Shown here: positions 46,841 to 59,256 of the stretch, in pieces | Position numbering within the stretch: the first letter of the stretch is position 1 | Layout: every line of letters begins with the position of its first letter | Notes under the pieces: model-generated | Databases searched by the model: none | What the model was told of the DNA's origin: nothing | What the model saw: the letters and a program-made list of their open reading frames with translations, nothing else | From: Spirodela intermedia | Lineage: Eukaryota > Streptophyta > Magnoliopsida > Alismatales > Araceae | Reading direction: 5' to 3' | NCBI GenBank assembly: GCA_902729315.2 | Contig: LR746269.1 | Coordinates: 3,792,001-3,856,000, forward strand | DNA: 64,000 nt | Program-made: the position numbers and the translations under genes

Positions 46841-49120
46841 ATGCACAGTAGAAGATCCTTGCATCCAAGGTCATTATTTCATTCAAAACTAAAAATCTGA
46901 AAGAAAAATTAATTTTGATAGATCTTGAAGGAAGTACAGGTCAAATTGAGAATAATCCTACGGCCATGAAAAATCATTATATCCCTAATTTATTTCAAAG
47001 AGCATCAAATATTAGAGTCCTATTAGCACCCACTATTAAATTCAAAATAAATCTAAGAATTTTTCAATTGCTCCCTAATTTTCATGAATTGCCTTTAGAG
47101 GAATCTCATCAGCACTTAGAAAAATTTCATATGATTTGTGATTTAGTTAATCTCCTTCAAGTTACACCAGAAATTATTAAGATGAAATTATTTCTTCATA
47201 CACTTAGGGACAAAGCTAGCCATTGGCTATCCACATTAGATAGAGAATTAACTAACTAGAAAGATATAGAACAGGCTTTTCTTCGAAAATTTTATCCCTT
47301 AAGAAAAACTCAAAATATGAGAAAACATATATAGAGCTTTTCTCAAAGACCAGGAGAAACTTTACATGAGACATGGGAAAATTCAAAGATTTTCTTAAAA
47401 AGTGTCTTCATCATGCTATACCCAAGTGGCAGCTCAATAGAATTTTTTATGATGGATTATTAGAACAACATAGAAATATGGTTGAGTCTATATATGGAGG
47501 AGTTTTTATAGAGAAAACCCCTGATGAGATTTACAGTTTTTATGAGAAGTTAAGTGAAAATTTTAGAGATCGTCTCTTTTGAATTATATGACAAGGATAA
47601 GAAGAGAGAAATGTATGAATTGCATCAGGATGATGATTCTAAATTAAGAAATGAGGTTAATCAGATTAATCAAATATTAGAAAAACTTGATTTACTTATT
47701 GAGAATATAGAAAGCCTCCTAACCTTCAATTAAATGCATATAGTGCTTATCCTATGTATGGTGAAAATGATCATTTCAATTTCAATATCATCCTAGGCAA
47801 GAACAAGTGCAGGTACCCCATGATTTTAGTAAAAATAGGGAATATTTTTCTAATTCTTATAATCCTAATTAGGGGAATAATTTTTCGTGGAAAAACCCAA
47901 ATAATATTCAAAATCTAGAAGCATTTAGATCCAATTCAAATTTTGAATTTCGTCCAAAATAAGAACACAGATTTTAGAAAAATCAGTCTTCTCAAATCCA
48001 ACCTAATGTTATGGAAATGATGTAGCAAATGAGCCAAATGATGCAACAAACTATGAATCAAATGATGTTGCACCAAAAATAAATTATAGAGGCTTTTGAG
48101 AATAGAAGACAAGAGGGACAACCACCTAGTCAGCCCATAGAAAATTCAAGAAACTATCCAACAGTAGGATTTCAGTAAGGAGAGTCTAGTTAGATAAATT
48201 TAGAAAAAAACCCACGAAATAAAAATATTAGGACAGTGAATACATTGAGTGAGAATATTTTACCTGATCCTTATTTCCAATTATTAGAAGAAATCGATGA
48301 CCCATTAGAAGTAAATGAGAATATTAAGGCTAAAAATATAGTAGTAGAAAATTTGAATAAAATTATTTATTGCTCACAATTGATGAATGAATATAGTGAG
48401 GATGATGAGGAGAAAGAGCCCTTAGACGAAGAAATAGCAGCTGATCATGGAAGAATCATCCAAATTTTAGTAGAAGTGAGTAAGGACAGAAATGAAGAAA
48501 AACATATTTCAGGTGAGGAAAAATCAATTGATTTGGGAGATGTAGGAGACAAAATTAATAAATATAATTATAATTTTGTAGCCATAGATGTTGATAGTGA
48601 GGATGATGATGTATATCATATACCGAAATTAAAAGATGGCTCTTGGAAAGATGAAGAATTTGATGAGTTGAGAAACGAAAAGTTAGAAAAAGAGTTGATT
48701 CAACTAATGGGGAGAAACAAAAATAATGGATATGAATATAGAGATAATTTTGGAGGAAAAAAATTGAATTTTACTAAATTCATTAGATCTGAGATTAAAG
48801 AAGACAATCCTTCCATCCTTCAAAACCCACAGCCCATTAGAATTACTTCTAAACTTGAAATATTTCACTCCTCACAAATTGAACAAATATGTATGAAAGA
48901 TAAAATAGAGCAGGGGAAGATTATGTAGATAAAAGAAGACATTAAGAAATAGATGAATGGAAGAATTAAAGATATCAATTTAGATGAAAAAATTCTAGAT
49001 TGGGTAAGAGCTAATTTGAAAATTATATGACTTGATCACATTTTATGGTCTTAATAGAAAGTATTTATTAATGAATGAGAGCCTTAAAAAACAAGATAGA
49101 AATGAGGAAAGATTCTTTTC
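46841..49120 (+). pseudogene. Element B gag relic
   Basis: Parallel to the element A gag from the Met through the acidic tail, but with many more stops and several small deletions. Recognisable parts are FSQRPGETLHET near 47336, HAIPKWQLNRIFYDGLLEQ near 47414, and the acidic C-terminal part as an open frame at 48236-48928. Where element A has TGA and TAG stops at 40829 and 40886, B keeps TGG and CAG. Both share the TAG at the first position (47331 region). Confidence 0.82.
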
Positions 49121-50907
49121 AAAATGGAAATATTATTTTTGAGAAAATTTTGTTAATTTCCATTTTTTTTTGGCTGAAAGTATGTCAAGGTATAAATATG
49201 AAGTATATGAATTTATGCTAAATTTTAAAAAGAATGTCATGAAACTTACCTTGGGATACAAATATATTTTGATGGCCATAGATCATCTTATATGATCTAA
49301 GAGCTGTCCAACTGAAGACATTAAATTCAGAACTGTATGGGAGGCAACCCATGGTTTTTATTTCATTTTGTTTGATTTTTTTTAAGCTCTGTTTTTCTTA
49401 GAATTTCGCAGTACTTGTTTTTATATTTATTTTTTTCAAAAAAGTGCAAGAGGAAGAGTGTAAGATGAAGTGGAAAATTAAAAACGAGGTTGAGGTGATG
49501 TCTTTCTGAGCTTTATCATTTATGACAATATTTTTAATGCTTAACTTTGCATATATGCATGCTTCACTTGAAAATTATATTTTTTGCATATTTTGTTTCA
49601 ATTTTTCTGTGTTATTGAGGATAATGTCATTTTTAAAATGGGGGGTGAAGTATTAATTATTAATTTATGCTGTAGGACGATTAAGAACACGTGTTTGCAT
49701 TTTATTTTTATTTTTTTCATGCTCACATAGAACAGTAACTAAAAAACTAAAAATGAAATAAAATTAAAAAAACTACAACATCTATTTTCTGATTTTCTAT
49801 CAGGAACAACGGATTGTCAAAAAAAATAGGCAAAAAACAACCCAAAATTTGAAATTCTAGAGACCCTTTTCTCACATTTCAATCCCCTAGACATATATTA
49901 CTGAAATTCGAAATTACAACTATAAAGAGGATAGTTTTGATTTATTTTTGACAAATTTATTGTTGCTAAAAATAGAACTGAAAATAAAAAATAGAACTAT
50001 CAAAATTATCTAATTTACAAATTTCTTACATCATATTGCATGCATGAAAAATTAAATCAATTAGATTGATTGATACCAAAAAATACTAGGAAGATTATTA
50101 TTGAGTCAAAAAAATGATCTAGTAGCATGAAATGTTGGAATACTCCTTGGATACATGATAGATAACATGAATTTGATTTTACAGATTTTCACTTCATGAT
50201 TTTGATGGATAGTATTTACTTGATGTGAAAATTTGATTGATCATTTGAGTTTAATGGAGATTTTTGCATCCTGATCTATAGGACTTGTGAGCAGAAATCA
50301 CTTATTTCAGAAAAAAAAAAGAGAGTAATATGAAAAATCTAGAAACGAAGAGTACACATGGAAGGTGTGAGACATCATTCTCATTGTCGAAAATCGTGCA
50401 TAGAAAAACACTTGCTACAAAATAAGTGGATAAAGTGAAAGCCCTGAAAATGAAGAGTACACATGGAGGGTGTGAGATATCATTCTCATTGTCGAAATTT
50501 GTCTACAAGAAAAGCTACTTATCCACTATATATATAAATAAATAAAAAAAGGAAGAAATATAGTACAAACTTCAAAAATCAAGCCATAGAAAAAGAGAAA
50601 TGTAGGATCAATATTATTCTTGAATGAGTATTGATAATTGGAATATCTTGTAAATATATTTATGAGTGAAGAAGTGATAAAGATGTGAATAGAAGAAGTG
50701 AAGTCTAGATTGTTATTCCAAGGAGTGCTTAAACATTTAAGTGCTTGACATCATTTTTAAATACTTGATATAAGAATCTAAAGTGTCTAAAGGTACATCA
50801 TTTCTAATTATATTTTAATATATTGAAATATGATATTTGAGATTTGTAAATTTTTATTTTCGTAATTTCATTGATAAGGGACTAGCAATGATTTAAGTTG
50901 GGGGGTG

Positions 50908-52546
50908 TGATAAGTTTTCATTATCATGAGTTAATAATTAGTAAATAATATAGTTTTAGCCTTAACTCATGATAAATAGATTTATATTTATGTTAAAGTG
51001 TGAAAAGTGGTTTTTAGTTGATTAACGTGAATTTTTGGGTAATTATGTGATTTTATATGAATTTATATGATTTTTATAGTCTTACTTTTGAGATAAATAA
51101 AGAAAAATAAATAAAAATAAAAATAAAACAAAATGGGGGGGACTTGCCAACCATCCAGGCCCACAAGCGGGTCGAAAGTGCAGTCAGGGAGTAGCCACGA
51201 GTAGGGGCTCAAGCGGCTTGGACCGATAGGGGCACGTGTGCACCACTCCCCTTCCACGTCACTAGTGGCCAGCCGATTGTGGGGCAAGGAGTGGTCGTAC
51301 ACACGCAAGAAAGGGACTTGCTTTGAAATGTAACATTACTATATATTTGCTCGAAAATCCGACGCACAAGCAATGTGGGACTAAACCTGCATCACACCTT
51401 CCTCAAAAAGGGCGGGCAACTGGCGCAGGTTCGAATCCTCCTAGAGCCAAAACTCATATTTTTTATCTGATTATCGCGACTTTCCTATAGATCGCCGGTG
51501 AAGGATTAAGCTACCAAAATCACTGGATCATCGACAAAAATCTCGTCAATGCGATTCGTGGAGCATTGTTACTAAAATTGCTGAACAATTCGTGATAAAA
51601 GGATTACGAATCCATCGAGTAAAGCATCTTTGGTTGATCGACGAACAAGTCATCGTCGGGAAGAGGATGATCCACCTGGAGATGAGTCGCCACCTTCTAA
51701 GAGCATACCGGATGTGATGAAGAGCCTCTTCTTGCTGTGCGGACCTGAGGATGAAGCTTCCTAACACACGCCCCACCTCCATCCAGCTTCTCTCCGTCAG
51801 GTGACAACCATTGGAGAGCCGCAAAGTCGTCGTTTTTCCGCTCCACCGGGTGACACCTGTCGAAGATGATTTGGCGACCCATTTTATTGATCTCTAGACT
51901 TCGCAAGGAGATCTAGAGATTGCCCACATCATCCTTATCTAAGGAGAGCCTTCAAGGCCGTGGACACTGCATGATGATCCTCTTGAACGCTCAGGATTTC
52001 AGTGCATCACCGATGCATCACCGCCGCGACGTCAGAACTCTATTTTCCTGCTTTCAACTTAATTTCCACTTCATTTCGTGACAATTTGTTAATTTTAAAT
52101 TTACCAAGATATACTTCATTCTATTATGATTCTTCTAACTTTTACAAATCTTAATTTGATCAATTAAATCGTCTATACTCGCTTACATAAGAATCGTCAA
52201 GGGGAACTCTATTTATGTCTGATTTGTATTCACCGGGCATTGACGTCATCCTGACATCCGCACCCTTATTTTCCTTTTTTGTGAATTTTAAATATATTTC
52301 CTTTTCATTTCCTAATATAAAATTCATAAAAAATAGTAATCTTTGAGGAAAATTCTAAATAATTACCAGGTATTGTATTACATCTCTATGATTGACCTGG
52401 AAAATTATCATTATTTTTGGAAGTTTTATTGAATTATAATTGATATATTTGTGCAGAAATACTTCTAAATATCCAAAAATTCGTATTTTCTAGTTTTATA
52501 AATTTTAAATTTACGTGATTTACTATACAACGACTAAGTTACATTA
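50908..52546 (+). repeat. Element B 3' LTR
   Basis: Uncut LTR of 1,639 bp starting TGATAAGTTTTC, ending GTTACATTA, followed by GTAGG. It differs from the A LTRs much more than those differ from each other, so B is older than A. Confidence 0.9.
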
Positions 52547-52551
52547 GTAGG

Positions 52552-52873
52552 AGACAATGTACTCTTAGAAAATCTCACAAGTAGTATTATATATGATTTT
52601 AGTATTCCTATCATTTCGCCCCTACTTATTTGTTGTGATAATAAGACCACCACCTTTATTGATAATAATTCAGTCTTTCATGTGTACTAAGTATATTGAA
52701 GTTGATTATCATTTCATATGAAATATTGTACTGAAAAGGGAAAGTTTTTGCTTCACATCTCTACTGAGGATCCATTGGTGGATATTGTCACTAATGTTCT
52801 TCCTCATCATCAACTATTTGACATTCTCTGCAAACTAAGCATATGTAACTTCTATACTTCATCTTGTTTGATA
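52552..52873 (+). pseudogene. Copia RNase H relic, right part
   Basis: Continues the Copia frame after element B: CCDNKTTTFIDNNSVFHV matches the Copia RNase H box CDNxAAxxIAxNPVFHERTKH, followed by LLHISTEDPLVDIVTNVLP and LCKLSI, the usual C-terminus. Stops are present. It leads directly into the 3' LTR. Confidence 0.85.
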
Positions 52874-53006
52874 TGTTGAATTAATTGAGCTTGGTCTAAT
52901 TACATATGTTAGTTTAATGGGCCTAACCTATTTAGAAGTTAATTAGAGGGGATTTTTGTCTTTAGGGTTAAGATATAAATCCCTATGGATTTTGATGTTG
53001 AAGGTG
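52874..53006 (+). repeat. Copia 3' LTR
   Basis: Aligns with 30051-30180 and follows the RNase H end, as expected. Similarity ends near GTTGAAGGTG. No matching 5-bp flank with the 5' side was seen, so the target duplication has decayed or the exact end is off by a few bases. Confidence 0.75.
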
Positions 53007-53999
53007 CAATGTAATATTTCCTTCACTCTTATCTCTTCTTTCTTCTCTTTTCAACAGCTTTTGATCACCTCCTTGCATCTAGCAATGTTCCCCCTATTTG
53101 TGCCCTCCTAGGTGAACTTATCATCACTACCTCCTAATATTTACTAAATCCTCAATGCCTTTGGTGGGCCTACCAGCTTGTATCCACCCGCAAAACTCTA
53201 TGGATAAGGACAATTGAGTGAATTTGAACTATTAGCAGAGTTTATGTTGGAATATGTGTGGTCCTCTTAGAGCATTATGAAGTAGCGTGCACACACATAG
53301 AGGAGCATTGAACATGATGAAAGGTGATGATATTAATGGACCAGAGAAGACAATGGATCATTGAACCAAGCAAATCAATGGACTAGAGGGACTGATGTGG
53401 GTTGGAAAAATACTTTGTGCACATTCTCTTGTGAGAGTGATAACTCTCATTAATTACATGACAAAATGCTTAATAATTTTATAATTTATTATTTAATTTA
53501 TTTTATTTTTTATAAATTCTTCTACTCTAGAAAATATTATATTAAACTTATTTATATGATTATATTGTTAATTTATAGGATTACATGATGAAATTGATTA
53601 TGAAATATTTTGGTAGCTTTTTCTAATGATTAATATTATTATCAAAATACTTCTATGTTAATTGCATTTATTTATGTTAATTTTTCCTGAACTTGTTTGA
53701 ATTTTCTTGAGCTTATTATGATAAAAAATAATAATATAATAATAAAATTAAAATATTGGACTAATTTATTTTTTTAGGTTTTCTACATCAACGACGGACA
53801 TAACAAATACAACAAGAAGTACAATAGATGATTCAACAAAATTGATGAAATGAACGCACAAGAAGATGAAAAAACACTAGAGGGGAGGAAGAATGGGGCA
53901 TCTTTGATCATGTATCCAATACAAATGATAGATTTCTTCTCGACTTCTCCTTGATTCAGCCACTACAAAAGTTGAACTTCACCCAAAAACTCATCCCAT
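53007..53999. other. No recognisable gene
   Basis: AT-rich DNA after the Copia 3' LTR. A short stretch near 53060-53160 has a locally coding-like feel but no long frame and no known motif. Nothing else is supported. Confidence 0.5.
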
Positions 54000-54700
54000 T
54001 CTTTGCCTGATACAAATGGCGAAGAGTTTCTTCTGAGGATCCTTCTCCAAACACTGTGGCACGCTCAGAGTTGAACACCACCGTCAACTGGTTTCAGCAA
54101 GTGATATTTATTGGGATCGTCATTCATCGACTAGAGATTGTGTAGGAATCTATTTGGTGCAATGTATCTGCACGAATACATTGAATTCAGGTGAAAATTC
54201 AATCGTCCACTATTTCGCCCATTCTTTCGTAAAACTTGAATCTTTGCATGATTTTACTTATTTTTAATTTCTAGAAAGTTTTAATCAGTTCTACATTGTG
54301 TTACGAATAATTTTTCTTTTCAAATCAAAGTTTATTTTTAGATATTTTGGCTTCAATTTTGAGAAATATGAGTTGATGTATTTCCAATGACTTGAATTTG
54401 GGAGTGTTCTTCGCAGGCTGACGTCAGCTAACATCATAATCCATGCTTTCTTACTTTTAAAATTATTTTTTATTAATTTTTAAAATTAAAAAATATAAAA
54501 AAATAATCTATCAATTGGAAATTATAAATATAATTAACTATTTCTTATCTTCCTTGTGTTTGACCTAGAAAATCCCTATAAAATTAAATTATTCTAAATT
54601 AGCTTTTTTTCCAGCATTTATAATGTATAACTTTGCTGAATTTTCTTTACAATGATAGAAAATATTCAATCAGAGAGGAAAGAGAATTTTTGAGTAACAT
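54000..54700 (+). repeat. Tentative distant relative of the TGATAAGTC LTR
   Basis: Scattered similarity to the second half of the family LTR: CGACTAGAGATTG, then GGCTGACGTCAG and, further on, TTGTGTTTGACCTAGAAAA, in the same order and roughly the same spacing as the LTR GCTGACGTCATC and TGTGATTGACCTGGAAA. No ends or target duplication could be placed. Confidence 0.3.
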
Positions 54701-55329
54701 AGATCATGTGCTGTTAAGGTTCTTATGGTTTAAGCTTTGGGTTGAAGGTTAATAATTTATATAGAAAAGGATTTGAAGATTTAGAGGTTAGGATTTCATG
54801 TTGGGCGTTGAGATTTTAAGATTTTAGGGTTCAGGATTTAGAGTTGAAGAGGAATGAAGGAATGGCGCACTAAAGATGATTTGAGGACAATACCAACCGA
54901 AGTGAGGAGAGAAAAGATCAAGAACTCAATATTGTGCCAAGTATCAATGAGGTAGGAGTTGCTAAGATGACCTTGCAATCAAATGAGGCAGTGTTGAGAT
55001 GGTTCCACAACTTGTGGAGGAAGACCCTTGCTAATAAGGAGAGACATTGATGAGACAAGGCCTTTGCTGCTTAAGGTGGTGGCTAGATGAGGATGGACGA
55101 GATGTGGCCATAGTTGTGACTTGCCTCTGAACAGGGACAATGTAAAAAGATTTGATTTAGGAATAGTTGGGTTATGGGTACAACCACAAAAATATAATAG
55201 ACTTTACAAGAAATTAAAATGGAGATATACCCTCTCAATGTTCTTCCAATTGAGTGATACCAACTACATTCAACTTGTCTATAATGGATTTGAAGAATGC
55301 AAATGTTAACCTTTTTGCAATCTTGTCAA

Positions 55330-55770
55330 TCACCAAAGAGAAGCATATATTCTATCCATAGGTACTAGTTAAGTACATATTCCTCGAGACTAATCATGAT
55401 TGTGTCAAGGCATTCTAGTTTAGGTAATAGATTAAAGCGAGAGTACCTTTCTAGGCATCTAATCTAACCATTTAGATTTTCTCCATTGAAGATAGGAAGT
55501 TTGGCTCTCCTTCTAATGCAATAGAATTCTATGTGAAAATCTTAATTATGTGGTAGTTATTGTAGATCCTAGATGTGTCATTTCTCCTTGAGTTTGTGAA
55601 GAAGAACTTATGTTGTGAACCTTTTCAAGATTTATTCTATCATCTTGCCTTGTTGGTCTAGCTCTTGCTTGAATGCTTCTACATCATTGTCAATTGACAC
55701 CATACAAGCTAGGGTGAGACCTTTGATAATGCGAATACTACTAGGACACAACTTTGATATCAAATGGTAA
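55330..55770 (-). pseudogene. Ty3/Gypsy gag relic, minus strand
   Basis: On the minus strand one reads AKLPIFNGENLNG, a stop where Trp is expected, then IRCLERYSRFNLLPK and ISLEEYVLN, another stop, and YLW. This is the conserved gag pattern (K-x-P-x-F-x-G-x(N/D)-x-x-G-W-I-x-x-x-E-(R/Q)-Y-F, then L-E-G-x-A-L-x-W-Y). Upstream on that strand, at about 55768-55753, TTTGATATCAAAG resembles a Met-tRNA primer site, and just beyond lies the repeat starting at 55814, which may be its LTR. Confidence 0.65.
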
Positions 55771-55813
55771 GAACATTGATTCAAAAAAGAATAAACTTTT
55801 TCTTCAAGGGGAA

Positions 55814-57330
55814 TGATGTGTACTTGTCGTTGTGCTTAAATGCATATTATCTAATAATATTTATAACTAAGACTTAATAAAATATTAATATAAAGGTAAG
55901 TCTCAGGTCGAACACAAGGAGATTGATTAATCTGTCGTGAAAACTAATTTAGTTTATATATAAAGTGATATTAATATTTTTGATTAATATTTAATAGAAA
56001 TAATAAAATAGAAGGGTGAGGTGAGAAGAATAAAGGAAGGGAAGTAGAGAAAAGAAAGAAGGACAAGAGAGAGAGAAGAGATGAGGAAATCTCACATGAC
56101 ATAGAGAGAGAGAAAGGTCTCACGAGAGAGAGAGAGGGAGAGAGAATGAGAGAGAGAAATAAGATGAAAATAAAAAGAGAGAAAAATATAGTCAACCCGT
56201 TTTCATGGTAATGATTATTCTCAAACGAATGTGTGCTCAAGAATTCACACACATGACATGAGGTCAGCTGTGAATGTCTGTAATTTATTTAACCATTGAA
56301 TGCTCATTAATCAGTCTTTAATCTCAGTGATTGACATTCGAAAATAAAAAAATACTCATTATTCGTAGAACATCGAGAATATGAATATGTCAAGATTAGG
56401 GTACAAAAATAAACAAAAAATATGTTGAAAATGATTTTAACTTGATCTTAGACGAGTTTTGAAGGATTTAGAAGAAGAAGAAAGATGATTCATCAAGTTT
56501 TAAATTAATTTTACTCATTTCAATCGAAACGTGCATGAAACGGAAATAACCTACTGTAAAATATAAATAAATGACAAAAGTAGGTAAGTAAATGTTGAAA
56601 GCAGGAAATAAATTGTTGTCTAAGTTTAGTCTGCCTCTTAGGCTACTGAAGACACTAGTGTGGTAGCTTGATTTTGTCCAGATGTGTCACACCATGTCGA
56701 AAGTTATAAAAGTATTGTCTAAAAGTGTTGTGCCCACTTACCGAAGAGATCTGCCGAATGAAGAGTTGACCACACTATCACTGTTGTCTAGGGGAAGAAT
56801 GAAAGAGCTGACCACTTGTCGGAGGCCTTGAGTGTAGTTGAGGGAGGAAGGAATGAGCTTCTCAATCACTAGAGATGCCGATCACGTAAACGGAGGGAAG
56901 AACAGATTGTCGTACTTGTGAATGCCATCGGGATTTTAAAGAAAATTAATAATATCTATTTTACTAGATAATAATTAATTATTGTCTTTTTATCTCTGAC
57001 AATGATACGTCGAGAACTTAAGTTCCTAATATTGTGGCACTTCAAGAGATGTTGGATCAAATGTGCTTGGTCGCGTGATGCGCTGAATGATGTAGGATCA
57101 ACCAGGCACGAACCACTACCTATCGATAACTTAAGTCCATGGTACCGTGGCACCTCCTTAGCCATCAGATCATCTTTTAAGGTCACATGTGTGCTGAGTG
57201 GCATCGGATTCACAAAGCACTAATGGATCACTTTATGCATCTAGTATCATGATGCTTTGCTATCTGAATGATCTAACTGATGGGATGACGTGGTTCACTG
57301 AATATCACTGGATCACACCATGCCCTAGAT
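55814..57330 (-). repeat. Long dispersed repeat F, copy 1 (probable LTR)
   Basis: Matches 62411 onward along its length in the same order: GTGTACTTGTCGTTGTG, CTAATAATATTTATAACTAAG, a long GA-rich part (about 56030-56190), CAAGAATTCACACACATGA, and later TATTGTGGCACTT. It opens TGATGTGT, so on the minus strand it ends in CA, and gag on that strand follows; an LTR in minus orientation fits. The copies are old and differ at perhaps a fifth or more of positions by eye. The far end is not well defined. Confidence 0.65.
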
Positions 57331-57439
57331 GGCTGCATTGAAATGCATGAAATGGTTTAGTCCCACATTGGAAATATTTCAACGCACGAGTCGAATGTAT
57401 CACATTTCATAAGAGATCCCTTCTCCCAAAATAAAATAA

Positions 57440-57700
57440 TACCTAAGACCATCTTGGGAGAGGACAAAAAGGTGGTCCACCCTCACGCGGGCACGTGTGT
57501 ATGGATGCTCCTTGCTCCATGACCGGTTCCCCACTAGGACGTGGTAGGGGAGTGATGCACATGTGCATGGAACGAGTCCTTCGCCACTCGAGCCCAGCTT
57601 GTAGCTCTCCTGGTCTAGGTCTACTCACTAGACCACAACGCCTCTTCAAGTCAATTGTCGAGTGCTAGCTTGCTAGTAGGTGGAACATTTTTTATAATTT
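57440..57700 (-). repeat. Fragment related to the TGATAAGTC LTR
   Basis: On the minus strand it follows the LTR promoter region in order: GGGCTCGAGTGGC, a CACATGTG site in place of the G-box, CACTCCCCTACCACGTC, then GAGCAAGGAGC and ACACACGTG. No LTR ends are visible, so this is a fragment or a diverged sister family. Confidence 0.45.
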
Positions 57701-59256
57701 TAAATAATCTAAAATTGCGCTAAGTATTTTAACTTTAAACTTATAAAATTAACAATATATCCTATATTTATTATGCAAGTTAACAAGATAAAATAAAATA
57801 ATAAAACTAATTAAAACACAAAAATCTAGCTTTAATAGGGAACAAGAAATATGGATTAGGAGAAGAATTAAGTCGTGAAGAATTAATCAATTCTATCACA
57901 AGTAGATGGAGAATCTCTAGAAACTTCTAGGACTAACTATCTTTTCTACTCTCCCCTATACATATAAGTCCTCTTATTTATTACCCTCAGCCCTTGCCCT
58001 AACATGTGGATGCTTACTAACTTTTATGATGGTGGTTGGACCCCTAAAAGCTATAAGCCTCTTCCTTCTTGAGTATGTCTTGATGTAAAGCTTTTCATTT
58101 AGTCGACCATCTTCTATTGATCTTGTTAAAAGAAGAGGTCTCATCATTTAAGTACCATCATAGGTGAACTTTCTAGACCTCTTTGTCTTCTATTAATCTT
58201 CACTTTCTTTTTTCTTCCTTCCCATCTATCTTTGGCCCTACATGTCCCATCATACAGAGGACAAGTTATTGGGTGATGAGTCATCCTTTATTATTACTAT
58301 TATCTCTTATTGCTCACACTATTCAAAACCACAAGAGCTAATTCAAGATTTATATCAAAGATTATCTTATACTTTATCCGAGATTTTAGTAGAGAGCTCA
58401 TTGTCTTCCTTTTTGAAGCATCACGCATAGTTTCAATAATGTGCACAATAGGTTGTAACAAGTGCAGCTCAGCCCATCACAAGTTATTAACAATTTGATG
58501 ATGTGGCCAAGTCCAACAAAAAGTCAAACTTTCTAGGATTGTAGATTGATCATCTCACGGCTCTTTTACTTGTCACATCAATGTGCCTTGGGTGCTTGTT
58601 AATGACATATAAAGCATATAAAGTTTTTACTTTCTATTACACTTTTGGAGAAAAACCATTTGCAGAGTTTGGAATAAGTACCTTGCAATTCCCCTACATC
58701 TCATTCTAAGAAACTCACAAAAACTACCTTACCTTTTGTTAAAATTATGAAACAATTTTAAAATTTACCAAGAATGATGAGTACTTTCAATATTATCTTG
58801 ACATTGATGAATGATGTCATCTCCATCCATTGGAGAAGTGCATGTCATCATGGGAACTTGTGATGATTTATGTTGATAATTTTTGTCAATCCTCATCTAT
58901 TGGCAGGTGACCCAATGGATTTTGCTTCATAGATGGATAATTAGAGATCTTTGGAATATGCTGGTCGAGTATTCTTCTAAGAGAATTACTAAGGAAACTA
59001 GAGGCAGCTGGTGCCTTTTAGAGTAGAATCTCTATTGTTCTCACTAACCTCCATTCTCTCCTTGGTATTGTTCATCTAAGAAGATGAAAAAAAAACCCAT
59101 GAGGTATATGTTTTGTATGCTTTTCCTCTAATGTAGTAAATCTTTGTTGTCAAATCATAAAGCTTTTTGAGTATCCATTGTCCCCTTTTAAAACTCCATT
59201 ATGTGAAAGTTGTTAACTCTTATTTATTCATATCCTCATTTCTATTAAACTATCAC
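57701..59256. other. No recognisable gene
   Basis: AT-rich DNA with frames of 62 codons at most. Translation in all frames gave no motif I know. It may be decayed transposon sequence, but nothing supports a class. Confidence 0.5.

Larger units (their letters stand above)
37442..52546 (+). mobile_element. Element B: Athila-like gag-only LTR retrotransposon
   Basis: Full-length element with LTRs of the TGATAAGTC family: 5' LTR 37442-38431 plus 46001-46620 (split by element A), 3' LTR 50908-52546. The 5-bp target duplication GTAGG is at 37437-37441 and 52547-52551. Internal DNA 46621-50907 holds a decayed primer site, a decayed gag, and a long non-coding part ending in a purine-rich tract. No protease, reverse transcriptase or integrase was found, so it is non-autonomous. 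Its LTR end has changed from the expected CA to TA. It interrupts the Copia RNase H region. Confidence 0.9.
30051..53006 (+). mobile_element. Ty1/Copia retrotransposon with short LTRs, split by nested insertions
   Basis: Matching terminal repeats start TGTTGAA at 30051 and 52874 and are about 130 bp each. Between them, in the right order on the plus strand, lie degenerate gag, protease and GAG-pre-integrase, the integrase tail, reverse transcriptase and RNase H. Short LTRs and Copia gene order suggest an Ale-like lineage, but this is tentative. The coding parts are full of stops and most of the integrase core is missing. It is interrupted by the solo LTR complex at 32638-36208 and by element B at 37442-52546. 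Removing those leaves roughly 4.3 kb. Confidence 0.85.

Noticed and set aside
52840-53010. Target duplication for the Copia element
   Set aside because: Five-base flanks of the two LTRs do not match, so none is claimed.
57595-57655. tRNA-like A-box (TGGTCTAGTGAGTAG on the minus strand)
   Set aside because: No matching B-box at the right distance and no cloverleaf; the stretch belongs to an LTR-like fragment.
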